Below, one piece after another: positions 10,613-20,400 of a stretch of 64,000 bases of DNA. The notes below the pieces were generated by a model. The model ran no database searches. It saw only the letters and a program-made list of their open reading frames with translations, and was not told the origin of the DNA. The stretch is from positions 9,415,887 through 9,479,886 of the forward strand of contig CM034392.1 of NCBI GenBank assembly GCA_019925095.2, written 5' to 3'. A program made the position numbers and the translations under genes. The stretch's first letter is position 1. The number at the start of each line of letters is the position of its first letter. Source of the stretch: Dendrolimus kikuchii (Eukaryota > Arthropoda > Insecta > Lepidoptera > Lasiocampidae).

Positions 10613-11485
10613 TAATTTATGATTATTATCTTATAGTACCTACGTATTATTTATTTTTATTCTCGATTCACCATAGCCTTTAAGAAATTAGCTACTACCG
10701 ATCAAAGGGTCTAAAGCGCCGTGCAGTCATTGGCGTTTACGCGTTCTCTTCAAACATAGTGTTACTAGTGTCTCTACAAATTGACTAGCAACCAAAAGGT
10801 CGAAAGCGCCATGAATTTATGGACGCCTACGTTTTTTATTCTTGCGCATATTATTACTATCTCTTATGCTCGACGGCTTTCTACACGTATTGAATGAAAT
10901 AGCAGTTCATAGCCCGATCGAGCGCCGGCTTTTGTTTTAAAATATGTGGTAAGATTGCAAATTTAAAAATACAAATTGTAATAAGAAAATACATCGCAAG
11001 TTAAATGTTTTTTTAACAGCGGTGTAGTCAGAGCCTGCACCACACGGTATGTTTTTTCACCCTAGCCGAATCTCGACCTAGCACCATTGGTAGGTCCATA
11101 AAAATATTTTTCCCACAATATTCAAAATTCACACTGAAAGAGTCGTAGTTTACGCGAGTGTAACTGTGAACAATTTCTAGTATAATACTTAGGTATTTAC
11201 ATAGTTTATTAAAGTAAAAACACATAATCAACATATACAAAACATTTATGTCGATGATATAATGTGATATCATTGAGACATGCCTCGTACGAGTCATAAG
11301 GCCTTAACTACACTGGTTAAAACACGCCGAAATAATTCGATGACGTTGTGTCTCGCGTATACTGAACACAGGACATGGCATACATGACATACATTACAAA
11401 CTTCATGAAATGTATAAAAAGAACCCGCATGCAATAATTTCACGATCCTAACCCCTGTAGTTTGAGCTGTGCGTTGATATGTCAA
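10613..11485. other. No gene recognised
   Basis: AT-rich sequence with several short minus-strand ORFs lacking known motifs. No repeat match within the window. Confidence 0.35.
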
Positions 11486-11489
11486 ATCA

Positions 11490-11672
11490 GTGAGGTCAAA
11501 TTCAAATGCAAAAGTTTTTATTCAAAATCAGTTCCACTGGAGAACCCTTTTTCAGGGTGATACATATAACTTAAAATTTAATTTTACTTCCTATTCTATG
11601 TATACCGCTTCGCAACGTGTTATCGCTGTTAAGGAGAAGATGCGGCAAGAAACTCCCCAGAAACACGTCTAG
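11490..11672 (+). repeat. Dispersed repeat fragment, LINE-derived pattern
   Basis: The segment ends GTTAAGGAGAAGATGCGGCA then AGAAACTCCCCAG, a pattern I associate with common lepidopteran interspersed repeats. There is no second copy in this window, so the assignment is from general knowledge and uncertain. Confidence 0.35.
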
Positions 11673-11981
11673 CTAAATTTGTTTTTCTTTATATTTCATA
11701 TTCTATTTCTATCTCAAATTCTCTTTTTTTATAAGTTTTATACAGAAGTATGTTACAGAATTACTTTTTGAAGAATTAATGGAGTTGTAGCAAACAGTGC
11801 ATAGTCGATAAGAAAAATATTATTATAGTTATAATAATGACATGACGTACTAAAATGTTAGGTATGCTGCAGTATATCTCCATAACTTCCTTATAAACTT
11901 GGCAAGATAAAAAAGATCAAGTAATTAATTTTACATATATTTATAAATGCATATTTAAGAAATAAATAATATGACTATCTA

Positions 11982-12489
11982 TCTATAATATTATAAAATT
12001 CTTTACATGCCGTGTCTGTATATTGAAGCTATTTCAAAAAAACAATTGAGATAGACTATATAAACGATAAAGAACACGACGCATTGTTTTTAGATTCTTG
12101 TCTGTTTATTCGGGATTCACGTAAAAACTACTGGGTCAATTTCAACGCGGTTTTCGCTGATTGACAGCAAATTCTTAGAGTTAAAATCTGCGCTACTCTT
12201 TATCCTGGGAATCTCGCAGGAATTTTTCTGGGAATTATTTAAAAAATCAGGATTGCAACGTGATTTTTTCACTGATCGATAGTAAATTTTACGTAATAAA
12301 ATGTGTGATATTTTTATCCCAGGAATCCAGCGGGATTTTTACCGGAAGCGGTAGTTGTTCGGGTGCATAAAAATTATTCCGACACAGTTTTCAGTTTACA
12401 TTCTTTTTCAAACGCTGCGGTATTTTTTTCCACGGGTCTCCCTCGGAAATTTCAAGTCAAGCGTGAACGATGTCATGGACATATCCTAG
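11982..12489 (+). mobile_element. Helitron-B, complete non-autonomous copy
   Basis: The element starts at TC after A (TCTATAATATTATAAAATTC) and ends CTAG before T at 12486-12490, with the sub-terminal stem CGTGA...TCACG-like pair just inside. It carries the family segments GCCGTGTCTGTA, ACTATATAAACGAT and ATTTCAAGTCAAGCGTGAAC. It has no ORF. The next 81 bp are shared with the copy at 20,765-21,398, described separately. Confidence 0.75.
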
Positions 12490-12570
12490 TACATACATAC
12501 ATACAATACGTCAAAACATAAACAAGAAATGTTAAAAGAGTTACAAATCAATATAACGACAATATTCTAA
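12490..12570 (+). mobile_element. Read-through extension of Helitron-B
   Basis: Directly after the CTAG end, 81 bp (CATAC repeats, then GTCAAAACATAAACAAGAAA and onward) are almost the same as the bases flanking the inverted copy at 20,765-20,845. Homology ends at CTAA followed by T, preceded by a stem AATAT/ATATT with a 7-nt loop. The other B copies lack this tail. Best read as a Helitron that ignored its first terminator and used a second. Confidence 0.6.
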
Positions 12571-12893
12571 TGCAGCCGCGGCCTTACACAGACATTTGTT
12601 AATGTTGAACGACTCGGTCTGATAAACCCTGACCCGCACCTCGATACGCCGCGAGCTAGCATTGAAAACTGTAGTGCTATTTTTATTGTGTTATTCTGCA
12701 TTCACTTTAATGTTTTTTAAAAATACAACTACAGTTATTTCATGGTCAGATGCAATGCCAAAACGAATAAATAGTCAATGAGCCAATCTATACGAAAATA
12801 TAATAAATTTAATAGTTATCGACTGTTAAAGATGTCTACGATATTGTTGATCTTCAGATACCTGAAATAATGTGCTTGAATATTAAGTAAAGT

Positions 12894-12901
12894 ATCTACA
12901 C
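12894..12901. repeat. hAT target-site duplication, left
   Basis: ATCTACAC directly before the element at 12,902; an identical copy follows it at 13,484-13,491. T at position 2 and A at position 7 match the hAT target preference. Confidence 0.75.
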
Positions 12902-13483
12902 TAGGCGTGGAAAAATGTCACATTTTTGCGATTGGAACATTTGTATCTGGAACAGTAAAATGTGCCGGATCACTGATATGTTTCATTTGGAACATTTGGA
13001 ACATTGAGTCAAAGATATAAAATCATGGTTGTCTTGTTATGGTACGTCGCGGACTGAGGCTGAGAAACGGGCTGCGGTTTCATTTCATACATCGTGTCAA
13101 ACTTGTCAAAGATAAAAATACAGATATATATAGGTCGTGTCGCAGGCATATTGAGACAGACGGTGTTAAGGTTGAAACAAAGTTGAATATTCATAGTAAT
13201 ATTTGAAAAAATTACAAATTGTGAGATCATTAATAAATTATAATTTGCTTATATTTTATTGTTTTCCTGCTCTCTCGCTACGCTTGTTGCTCTGTGATTC
13301 ATTATGCTCTGGTCGGTCTCTCTCACACGTAAGCGACATGATCGCGCTGAACAGAGAGTCAGAGAGATCGCGATGTTCCAGATCCAAATGATGCATTTGA
13401 AACATTATTGATGTCCCAATCTTTTGGAACACCTAAATGTTTCGGATCAGTGAGTCGGTTCAGTAAAGAGTTACACACGCCTA
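12902..13483. mobile_element. Non-autonomous hAT element, 582 bp
   Basis: The ends read TAGGCGTGG and, on the other strand, TAGGCGTGTG, inside a perfect 8-bp duplication. Sub-terminal regions carry repeated TTGGAACA or TCTGGAAC motifs in both orientations (12,939-13,010 and 13,375-13,435) and GGATCACTGAT/GGATCAGTGAG, as expected for transposase-binding arrays. The interior has no transposase frame. It would need a hAT transposase in trans. Confidence 0.75.
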
Positions 13484-13491
13484 ATCTACAC
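13484..13491. repeat. hAT target-site duplication, right
   Basis: ATCTACAC, identical to 12,894-12,901. Confidence 0.75.
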
Positions 13492-13616
13492 TAAGCAACA
13501 ATAGAGTTCCCACTGAGGGTAGGTGCGTTATTTTAAACATTACAGGAGTTTGTTCGTAAAGTATGTGACCTGAGAATTCCGGCTAAGCTAAAGGGATTTT
13601 GGAAAGACCTAAACGT

Positions 13617-13905
13617 CAAGCAGATAGCAGACAGTTGATGACTCACCTGATAAAAAATAGTTCGATACCGTCGTCTATGATCATTTGCGACACCGGAGGT
13701 GCTACTAATGGGCTGCCAGCCTTGACGGAATGAGTGAAACCTGGCCACCGATGTTGGAACACAACTCAAGTTTGTTATGGTGACATATAGACCAGTTGTG
13801 GCCATACGGGTAAATGGTCTATCACCTGGCTGCAAGTTCTCTTGCTGGCTCTTACGACAAACCGCCCAGCAGTAGCAATTAATATCGTTCCTCCGTTCTT
13901 GTGTG
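13617..13905 (-). mobile_element. SINE-A copy 4, old and diverged
   Basis: The order of SINE-A landmarks is kept (CACCTGAT, ATCATTTGCGACACC, CACAACTCAAG, GTTATGG, TTACGACA) but substitutions are many and the A-tail is lost. The 135-codon minus-strand ORF over it is a by-product of the repeat. Its 5' end abuts the MITE at 13,908. Confidence 0.7.
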
Positions 13906-13907
13906 TA

Positions 13908-14322
13908 CAGTCGCGGTATGAAAATGTTCGCCAATTTCAAATTGTTTCATTTAACGTTCCGCGAGCACATGCTACCTTTTTAAACTAGGTCACAGAACAG
14001 ACTGTTCCATAGAAAATTATGTTTAAGTATTTGATAATAAAGTTTAAAATGACTTAGGTCAAAGTTATTTGATTTTCTATCTTGTTTAAGAAGGTTGTAA
14101 AACCATTTTATTGGGTTTAATATTTATATTAAGAGTACTAATTATATTGTCTTTGTTTCTTATTGATAATCTCAGCGTTCGTTTTTGTCAACATTGCAAT
14201 TTTCTTTTTTCACTTTTCTATTTTATAAACGTAACATTTATTATAATGTTGTAGTATTGTTTCTTGTACTCGTACAAGCAAAAGGCGACTTTTAGGTGAC
14301 GAATGTTTCCATTCCGCGACTG
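13908..14322. mobile_element. TA-flanked MITE, Tc1/mariner-like ends
   Basis: CAGTCGCGG...CCGCGACTG ends are flanked by TA on both sides (13,906-13,907 and 14,323-14,324). The inverted repeats extend about 28 bp with mismatches through ATG-AAA--TTCG-CA. The 415-bp element is AT-rich and non-coding. TA duplication and CAG ends fit a Tc1/mariner-mobilised MITE. Confidence 0.65.
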
Positions 14323-15128
14323 TACAAATAAAACGTGCACAGATATGTCATCAAATTCCTTAAACGCAACACTTTAGCAATATCCTTTATATTTAAAATG
14401 TCTATACAACCGCCTGCTCCCATAAGGAATGAATAAACATATAGCAGTGTACGAGTCGGACAAGCGCATGGAGGGTTCTTTAGAAAAATACAATGGATAT
14501 TAAGTTTGTACCAATTCTATGGTGATGGCTCTGATTCACGCCCACCTCCATTCCTATATGAGTGCAACTCACTACAAGTGCGCTGGTAATTTATGTGAGG
14601 CCTCTTCCCCCTTAATTTTAGTTTTATAAAACTCATAAATTTATATTTTTATAAAAATGTATATCATTATGTAACAATACGAGAATGGATGACTTAGAGG
14701 AGTATTCTATACCTAAATATTAAACACATTGTACAGTTTTCTGAAAAAAAGAGAAAATGTTCTGTTTTTTGTGTTTACTGATAGTCTCGTTATTAGTTTA
14801 CATAATCCTGTGAGAATTATGAAATAAAGTTCGGTTCCCATACTCAGTTTGTAGACACAAAAGGTCTATAGTCTGTGAAAAACCAATCGCGTTGGTGTCA
14901 GAGTTAATTAAAAAATATTAAGTGTTGCAGTTTACGAGTGGACCACATTTCCTATTACTTAGTATAACGTTGTTCATTACATGAGAAATACAGCCTTCGG
15001 GTGGCCCTCGAGACCACTACTATTGGTACTCGTACGAGGAAGTTACAACGACCACTTGTAACCCACGATAAATTGTTTATTTGATCCTTTTTAAGATCTT
15101 TTTGAAGTTTATGTCTTATCCATAGACA
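14323..15128. other. No gene; diverged repeat near 14,445
   Basis: At 14,445-14,480 the motif GTACGAGTCGGACAAGCGCA recalls a common lepidopteran repeat; reverse-strand relatives are at about 20,555-20,570 and 43,400-43,420. The rest shows nothing I can support. Confidence 0.35.
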
Positions 15129-15329
15129 GATTAGCTAAATAGATGGCGCTGCAATCGCGACTTTTCATCTCACTAACAAATAAGTTGTCACAGACAACAA
15201 ATCATTCAATAATTACTATAAATCAGGTTGGCTTCGACTCTGTTTTGCTAGGCAGTAGTTTAGTCTATATTATGGACTAAGTTTCTTTGTTATAGTAGTG
15301 AATTGAGCAAGAAACAGTAAAGTTTTAGG

Positions 15330-15371
<42 letters not shown>

Positions 15372-15455
15372 CTAATTTGGTTTGTATGTGAGTAAAATAG
15401 AGTTACTTACTACCCAGCGTTTTTCACGCAACGCAGCTGCGGCGAAAACCCCTAG
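15129..15455 (+). mobile_element. Helitron-C, 3' half
   Basis: From AGATTAGCTAAATAGATGGC onward it parallels the second half of the element at 45,352-46,047, ending CGCAGCTGCG (stem), CGAAAACCC and CTAG followed by T. The 5' half is absent. A (TA)n tract at 15,333-15,371 sits at the point where the sister copy has only four TA units. Confidence 0.7.
15333..15371. repeat. (TA)n microsatellite inside Helitron-C
   Basis: About 19 TA units starting after GTCTAA. The corresponding place in the copy at 45.9 kb is only ATATATATA, so the tract grew after insertion. Confidence 0.85.
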
Positions 15456-15952
15456 TTATAAGAAATGATTCTCGCAAAATAATTAGCTACCCTCGAGCGC
15501 TACTATTACATATGCATCCGACCAAGATCGATGTGAGAATGATATTTCGTCGCTACGCTCGCTCGCTTTTATATCCGATTAGTAATCACAACTACCCACA
15601 ATTATTACAATAGGAGGTGGTATTTATTACTTATAACAAATGTCATTTAGAAGATATTAATCTTCAGTGAAGTTATCTAACTGATGGTGAAAACCGCTTA
15701 AAAATCCGTTGTATGGTTTCGGAGGACTTAGCGGATGTAGAAACAGACAGACGGACGCGGATAGTGACTTTTTTTTAGAGTATGTAAATTTTTCCGATAA
15801 GGGAAATATAAATAGAATAACTTTTATTTCCCTAAAATTGGAAAACCCTGGATATTTTAAATTTCCGAAATAATTTTTAAATGTATTAATAAGAAATTGG
15901 TAATTGACTGTGTTGCGAGGGTGATGAACATTATCAAGGAATGACATCATGT

Positions 15953-16502
15953 TTTTTTTTATTGCTTGAAGCAGGCAAACAGGCAGACGGCACACCTGAT
16001 GGAAAGTGGTTACCGTCGCCTATGGACGTTTGCAACACCAGGGGTGTCGCCAACGCGTTGCCGACCTCTAAGAAATTTTATAACGCCCTTCTTAAAAAAC
16101 CCCATGTCATAGCGCAAAGGGAAAACCGCGGCGGAAAGTTCTCTCCAGATCATTTTTGTACGCGGAATAAATGTTTTAAAGAATCGTTGCGTAGTTGCGC
16201 GTGGGAGCTCAAGGAAATGGGGGTGAACATCCCGTCGCTGGCGAGCGGTACGCTTCCAAAAGTGAGGCGTTGGCACCAGATCAAACAGTTCCTCGGAACA
16301 TTCCCCGTTATACAGGCGGTAAAATACGCAGAGGGACGCAAAGTCTCTTCGAAGGCTAAGCGTTTCCAAACCGCCTGTTAGTATGTGATCGTCGACGATA
16401 CGAACGGCGCGACGCTGGATGGAGTCGAGGGGGTCAGTCTGGTAAGCGGGTGCTCCGGCCCATAGATGTGAGCAGTACTCCATATACGGTCTGATTTGTC
16501 AT
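15953..16502 (-). mobile_element. LINE-F, 5'-truncated insertion
   Basis: The insertion is bounded by CATCATGT duplications (15,945-15,952 and 16,503-16,510), has a poly-A tail (T-run from 15,953), a 3' UTR whose last 75 nt match SINE-A, and the C-terminal coding part of a non-LTR retrotransposon. The 5' truncation falls inside the reverse-transcriptase protein's C-terminal domain. Confidence 0.8.
16010..16483 (-). pseudogene. LINE-F reverse-transcriptase protein, C-terminal fragment
   Basis: The 157-codon frame begins MEYCSHLWAGAPAYQTDPLD, followed by IQRRAVRIVDD, LSLRRDFASLCVFYRLYNGE, then IPRTKMIWRELSAAVFPLRY and FKKGVIKFLRGRQR. This order is the conserved post-RT tail of CR1/Jockey-group LINE proteins. 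In-frame sequence continues upstream as QIRPY before the element's break, so the start codon is not native. The frame is still open, suggesting a fairly young copy. Clade within the CR1/Jockey group is uncertain. Confidence 0.75.
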
Positions 16503-16780
16503 CATCATGTACAATATTTACACGTCATACAAACATTCGCCTCTTTTGGTGAACTCTATTTTTAAATCTGATGTGTGTCTACGTGTCACAACAAAAACTA
16601 AACTCAATCTACGTACTCTAATACTGTTTTAGGGAACGTAATAATATTATTCGAATTTGGAAAGTGGCCATTTTAACCTCGGAACAATAAACTCATCTTT
16701 AACTTTTGGCTCCGCTGTTCTAGTAGAAATCAAACCATAGACGTCAACTCGTCACTGTTTCCATCGTCAAATATTATAGA

Positions 16781-17088
16781 TTTTTTTTTTGCTGGAGTAT
16801 TGTCACACTGACGACTCGCCGGATGCAAACTGATTACCGTTGCCTATGGAGATTTTAACATCAAAAGTGATATTGATTTACTGCCGGCCTCGAAGGGCGA
16901 TTGGAACTTGGCCACTGATGCTGGAATACAACTCAAATTTGTTATGACGGCATTCTCTAGACCAGGGATGGTTGCCAACCAGTCGGACAAATGTTATAAT
17001 ACCACTTGCCTGTAGGTTGTTGTGTCACCTATTCGGTCAGGCTGCCCATCCGCGCGAAATAGTTTCCTGTATCCGTTCCTGCACCGAT
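16781..17088 (-). mobile_element. SINE-A copy 5, diverged full length
   Basis: T-run at 16,781-16,790 marks the tail and CCGTTCCTGCACCGAT the 5' end. Many substitutions separate it from the young copies. Confidence 0.78.
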
Positions 17089-18018
17089 GAAAAATTATGG
17101 AAAATAATTAATTTCAAAATGGAATTTTACAGGTAAATTAATTAAGAGTTGTGAGTCTACCACAACTTTCAAAACAGTATTTGTTACTTATATTATAGTA
17201 TTAGCGAATAGGTACCTATATAACTTACTACATTATTCAAACAAAAAAGTATTTATTTTATATAAGTCGAACCCAGAGCGTGATAACAGAACGTGGTAAG
17301 GCCACCGAAGTCAACACTCGCAATAAAGCATTTTTACGATCCATTGTGAGCAGTTTACGGCGATGCCGGCCACGATTGACTTCTGACCATAAAATGTGTT
17401 TTCTATGACGTGCCTCAACTTCATCAACATGTTTTGCCACTAAGAAACCTTCGTTAACAGCAAATGTATCAAAATTTTAGTTAAATAATAGATGCAACCT
17501 ACTATAAGGCCTAAAATCTACATCGAATCTCCAGCAAAATTTTAATCTGGTGCGGAATTAACCTTGTGGTGCACGCTTCCGAATTCCATAAGTTACAATA
17601 GATTGTGCGGAAAAAAGCAGTACATCCGAATTTATATCCAGTGCGGAATTAAATCCGTGATGCGCGCGCTTCTATTAGCGATCCATATGTTATCAAATTT
17701 GCAGCAAAAGCTATAGCGCCGAAATATTCGTAGAACGAGTTAGGTCTAACTCTAAGTGATAGTGCTTTATAAAGAATTGTAAGGTGAGTGGCGACAACCC
17801 AGTACTCGACTCCATGGGTATCTCCACAAGAAGGCACCGAGCTACATGACTAACACGTACTAGTGAACGCAAGAGCCAAGACTCGAGCTCTACGGATGAA
17901 GATGGTAAAGGCATAAAGCCGCAAATAGCCTCGATGAAACTGCAACACAGCTCTCCACATCCTTTAGCTTCTCGCACCCATATTCACTAAAATAACAAAT
18001 TAATTTTCAATTTGATCG
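17089..18018. other. No gene; two-copy tandem unit near 17.6 kb
   Basis: Around 17,553 and 17,641 a unit beginning GTGCGGAATTAA and continuing with a GTG-TGC-CGC-CTTC pattern is repeated about 90 bp apart. Short minus-strand ORFs (17,258-17,440; 17,711-17,977) have no recognisable motifs. Confidence 0.35.
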
Positions 18019-18384
18019 ATGTTCATGTGTTGTAGGCCTCTGGCGAAATCAAGAAGACATCAATTTTTGACAGTCGGCACTCACGTGCTAATCAAAGCGG
18101 AGAGCGTAAATACCAGTGCAACAACGGATCCCGAACTGTTAATACGAACGCTATGTACTAGTGATAATAACCCAACAAAACCTACATATCCAGAAAAAAG
18201 ATGCTACCTACATTCTCAAGTACGTAAAGTGCCTATAAAATTCTTCGAACAAGGATTGTTGTACCCAGATCCGATCCTGCAGGAAGTCCACCAGCTTCTT
18301 GACGTTGCCGAAGACTTCCCAGAGGCTACCTGGAGCGTTCAGATACTTCGCATTTCAGGAGGACACAAAACTTATCCACAATGA
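18019..18384 (+). CDS. Unrecognised 121-aa ORF
   Basis: An open frame of 121 codons, MFMCCRPLAKSRRHQFLTVG at the start and QILRISGGHKTYPQ at the end. A possible splice acceptor (TTCATGTGTTGTAG) lies at about 18,022-18,035, so a spliced exon could start at GCC 18,036. No known domain is visible. Base composition is higher in GC than the flanks. Equally it may be an old transposon frame. Confidence 0.25.
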   Translation: MFMCCRPLAKSRRHQFLTVGTHVLIKAESVNTSATTDPELLIRTLCTSDNNPTKPTYPEKRCYLHSQVRKVPIKFFEQGLLYPDPILQEVHQLLDVAEDFPEATWSVQILRISGGHKTYPQ

Positions 18385-18484
18385 TATCTGCCGGCCGGAG
18401 TTGGAAACTCTCAGCGGTACTTGTTCTTGACTACATTCATACATGTTGTACATAATCATAATCGCCGGCCTGTATCACACCATA

Positions 18485-18668
18485 TTTATTTATATTAAAC
18501 CAGATTTTAACCGCGACTTTGCTTGCCTTAAAAATAGTCCCGGATAAATGATAGCCTATCTGTTATTCCAGAATATAATCTATCTCTGTGCCATTTTATT
18601 CAGATCAGTTCATCCGTTCTGGCGTGATTGCGCAACAAATATCCATTCAAACTTTCACATTTATTTGT
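18485..18668 (-). mobile_element. Helitron-like fragment
   Basis: Read on minus it begins ATAAATGTGAAAGTTTGAAT, continues with CACGCCAGAACGGATGAACT and ends near GGCAAGCAAAGTCGCGG, the usual order for a lepidopteran Helitron-like element (5' ATAAATG-GAAAGT, then ACGGAT, then GC-rich 3' side). The terminal CTAG is missing. Confidence 0.45.
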
Positions 18669-18669
18669 A

Positions 18670-18733
18670 ACAGAGTGCCATTTAGGTTTATTCTTACACA
18701 CCTCACTTGCCTCTTTGACATTCATAACTCTTG
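18670..18733 (-). mobile_element. LINE-D internal scrap
   Basis: 64 bp match the LINE-D coding end (reverse complement of the segment encoding MNVKEASEVCKN). It lacks the (TGTA)n tail and lies between a Helitron-like fragment and LINE-E sequence, so this is a mosaic of old pieces. Confidence 0.7.
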
Positions 18734-18739
18734 GGAATG

Positions 18740-19575
18740 TTTTTGGACACCATCCTCGGGTCCTTCGGGGGAAGGGCCAAAATGCAGGCATAAGGCCTGC
18801 ATCGAGGGTGTGTGGGACTCTCAGCGACCGGTCCTCCACGCTGGCTTCTAAAACGAAGTTGTCGCGAGAAACGGTCGCCAAACTACCCACTAAACCTAAA
18901 CCTGCGCCCCATTTATAGCGCTTTTACGGGGCGTCATGGGATCTTGTACAGAGTAACTGCACCATGACGCCCCTACACCCTGTAACTGGGTCACCCCGGG
19001 GAGCAGAGTGACCCACTTCGTACAGCAGGGGGGGGGGGGAAGTCCGCTGTCGCCCCCGTGACAGCGGCCCCCTGTGACGGTAATTATGGGAGGAGAAGAT
19101 GCGCGTAGCGGCGCCTGCGACCGCCGGTCCGCCTCCTGCGGATGGGGTCCGCGTACGCGTCCTCCTCCCTCGCTCTTTCAGCGGCCTCCTTCTGCGACAT
19201 GACGGATTCGCAGAAGGAGGAGACCGCAAGCCAAGATTGTTGACCCTGGAGCATCGCTTCGACCATGCTACGAAGCGAGCTCACAGGGCCAACGACGTTC
19301 TCTAGGAGGGCCCTTTGGGGTCCCCAAGCGGCGCACTCCACGAGCGTGTGAAACGCCGTGTCTTGGAGTGCGCCGCACTCGTGGCAAGACGGGGAAGGTT
19401 CCCGCCAAACTATTTGGTGCAGATACTTACCAAAGCAACCGTGCCCGGTAAGGATCTGCACCATCCTGAACGTCAAGGTCCCGCATTTCCGCGAGACCCA
19501 ACGAGCCAAGTGGGGCCGGATTGCCTCCACCGTCACGATTCCAGCTTCTGGGGACCCCAGGTATGCTCTCTCTTC
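18740..19575 (-). mobile_element. LINE-E (R1 clade) 3' fragment
   Basis: It contains the 3' UTR (18,740-19,083) and the C-terminal coding part of the same family as the long copy at 38-40.6 kb. The 5' side is fused to a piece of a different LINE at about 19,575. Confidence 0.7.
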
Positions 19576-19593
19576 CATACCCAACTCTCGCAT
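19084..19593 (-). pseudogene. LINE-E C-terminal domain fused to other LINE piece
   Basis: The first 13 residues (MRELGMEERAYLG) come from a different LINE read out of frame; from SPEAGIVTVEAI on, the frame matches the C-terminal part of LINE-E. It carries CHECGALQDTAFHTLVEC, a C-x2-C-x8-H-x4-C knuckle of the kind at the end of R1-clade proteins, then MSQKEAAERAREE and an arginine-rich end RRRRYAH. RT motifs are absent. Plus-strand ORFs at 19,099-19,806 are shadows of it. Confidence 0.7.
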
Positions 19594-19700
19594 CCATACG
19601 TGAGCGTAGGTACCAGCACCGCGTTGTGTACGGCGAGCTGGGCCTTCTGGCTGAGGTTCTTAGCGCCTAGAAGTTTACCTAACGCTCCATTCACACTATT
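19575..19700 (-). pseudogene. Scrap of a second LINE (post-RT region)
   Basis: Read on minus: VNGALGKLLGAKNLSQKAQL, then AVHNAVLVPTLTYGCESWVW. The TLTYG-ESWV motif is a common lepidopteran LINE signature, distinct from the R1-type sequence to its left. Confidence 0.6.
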
Positions 19701-19732
19701 CCCCAAATTAACTCTTCTTGAAAACGTCTCTA

Positions 19733-20086
19733 GTGAAAACGGTGTCGCAGAAAATTATTATTCACCCGAACAACTTCAAGCCACCCGGCCCCCGGGAAAA
19801 AGTTAAAGTATCACACATTTTATTACATAAAATTTTCGGTCGATCAGTGAAAAAATAACATTGGTTTTTTTTTTTATCTGAGCATTTTAAATAATTCTCA
19901 GAAAAAATTCCAATGAATATCAGCCTGGTAGTTTTTATGTGAACAACCGAACAAACTGACAAACCGACAAAAAAGACAAGAAATTTAAAAAAATGCATCG
20001 TATGTATAGTGTATTTAAGTTGGTTTTTTTTTAAATAGCTTCAATATACAGACACGACATTTTTAGAATTTTCTAATTATTATAGA
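19733..20086 (-). mobile_element. Helitron-B, 3'-truncated
   Basis: It matches Helitron-B from the ACCCGAACAACT segment to the 5' end (TCTATAATAATTAGAAAATT read on minus, terminus near 20,086). The CTAG end is missing, cut at the LINE junction. Confidence 0.65.
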
Positions 20087-20110
20087 ATATGTATGTTTAA
20101 AAAAAACAAG

Positions 20111-20400
20111 TGGTAGCGTAATGGCTAGCGCACGCGTCCCCAACTCAAAGGGCGCGGGATCAATCCTGGCCGGGATGCTGGCACCACTTAGGCAGTTTTA
20201 TAATCTAATGTGCATAATGTTACAATTACCACATGCTAACAACGATGAAGGAAAACATCGTGATGCAATCTGCACATCGAGTTAACCGATGTGTCCAACC
20301 TGTCAAGTCGCCTTGGAAGCGTGGCGAGTATACTGTCCGTTTCCCTAAAGTGGGAGGCCCGAGCCCAGCAGTGAGACGTTTATGGGCTAGTTATTATTGT
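20111..20400 (+). mobile_element. tRNA-headed SINE, family T2, copy 1
   Basis: The head has an A box (TGGTAGCGTAATGG) and a B box (GGGATCAATCC near 20,154-20,170). The body ends GGGAGGCCCGAGCCCAGCAG then TTATTATTGTG. Imperfect flanking repeats (GTTTAAAAAAAACAA on the left, GTTTTAAAGAAACACA on the right) look like its target duplication. Sister copy at 25,637-25,940. Confidence 0.7.

Noticed and set aside
19099..19806. Overlapping plus-strand ORFs of 68, 81 and 163 codons
   Set aside because: Antisense shadows of the GC-rich LINE-E and second-LINE coding remnants on minus.
20111..20170. tRNA gene on plus strand
   Set aside because: Same reasoning: boxes without a closing acceptor stem, followed by a SINE body shared with 25.7 kb.
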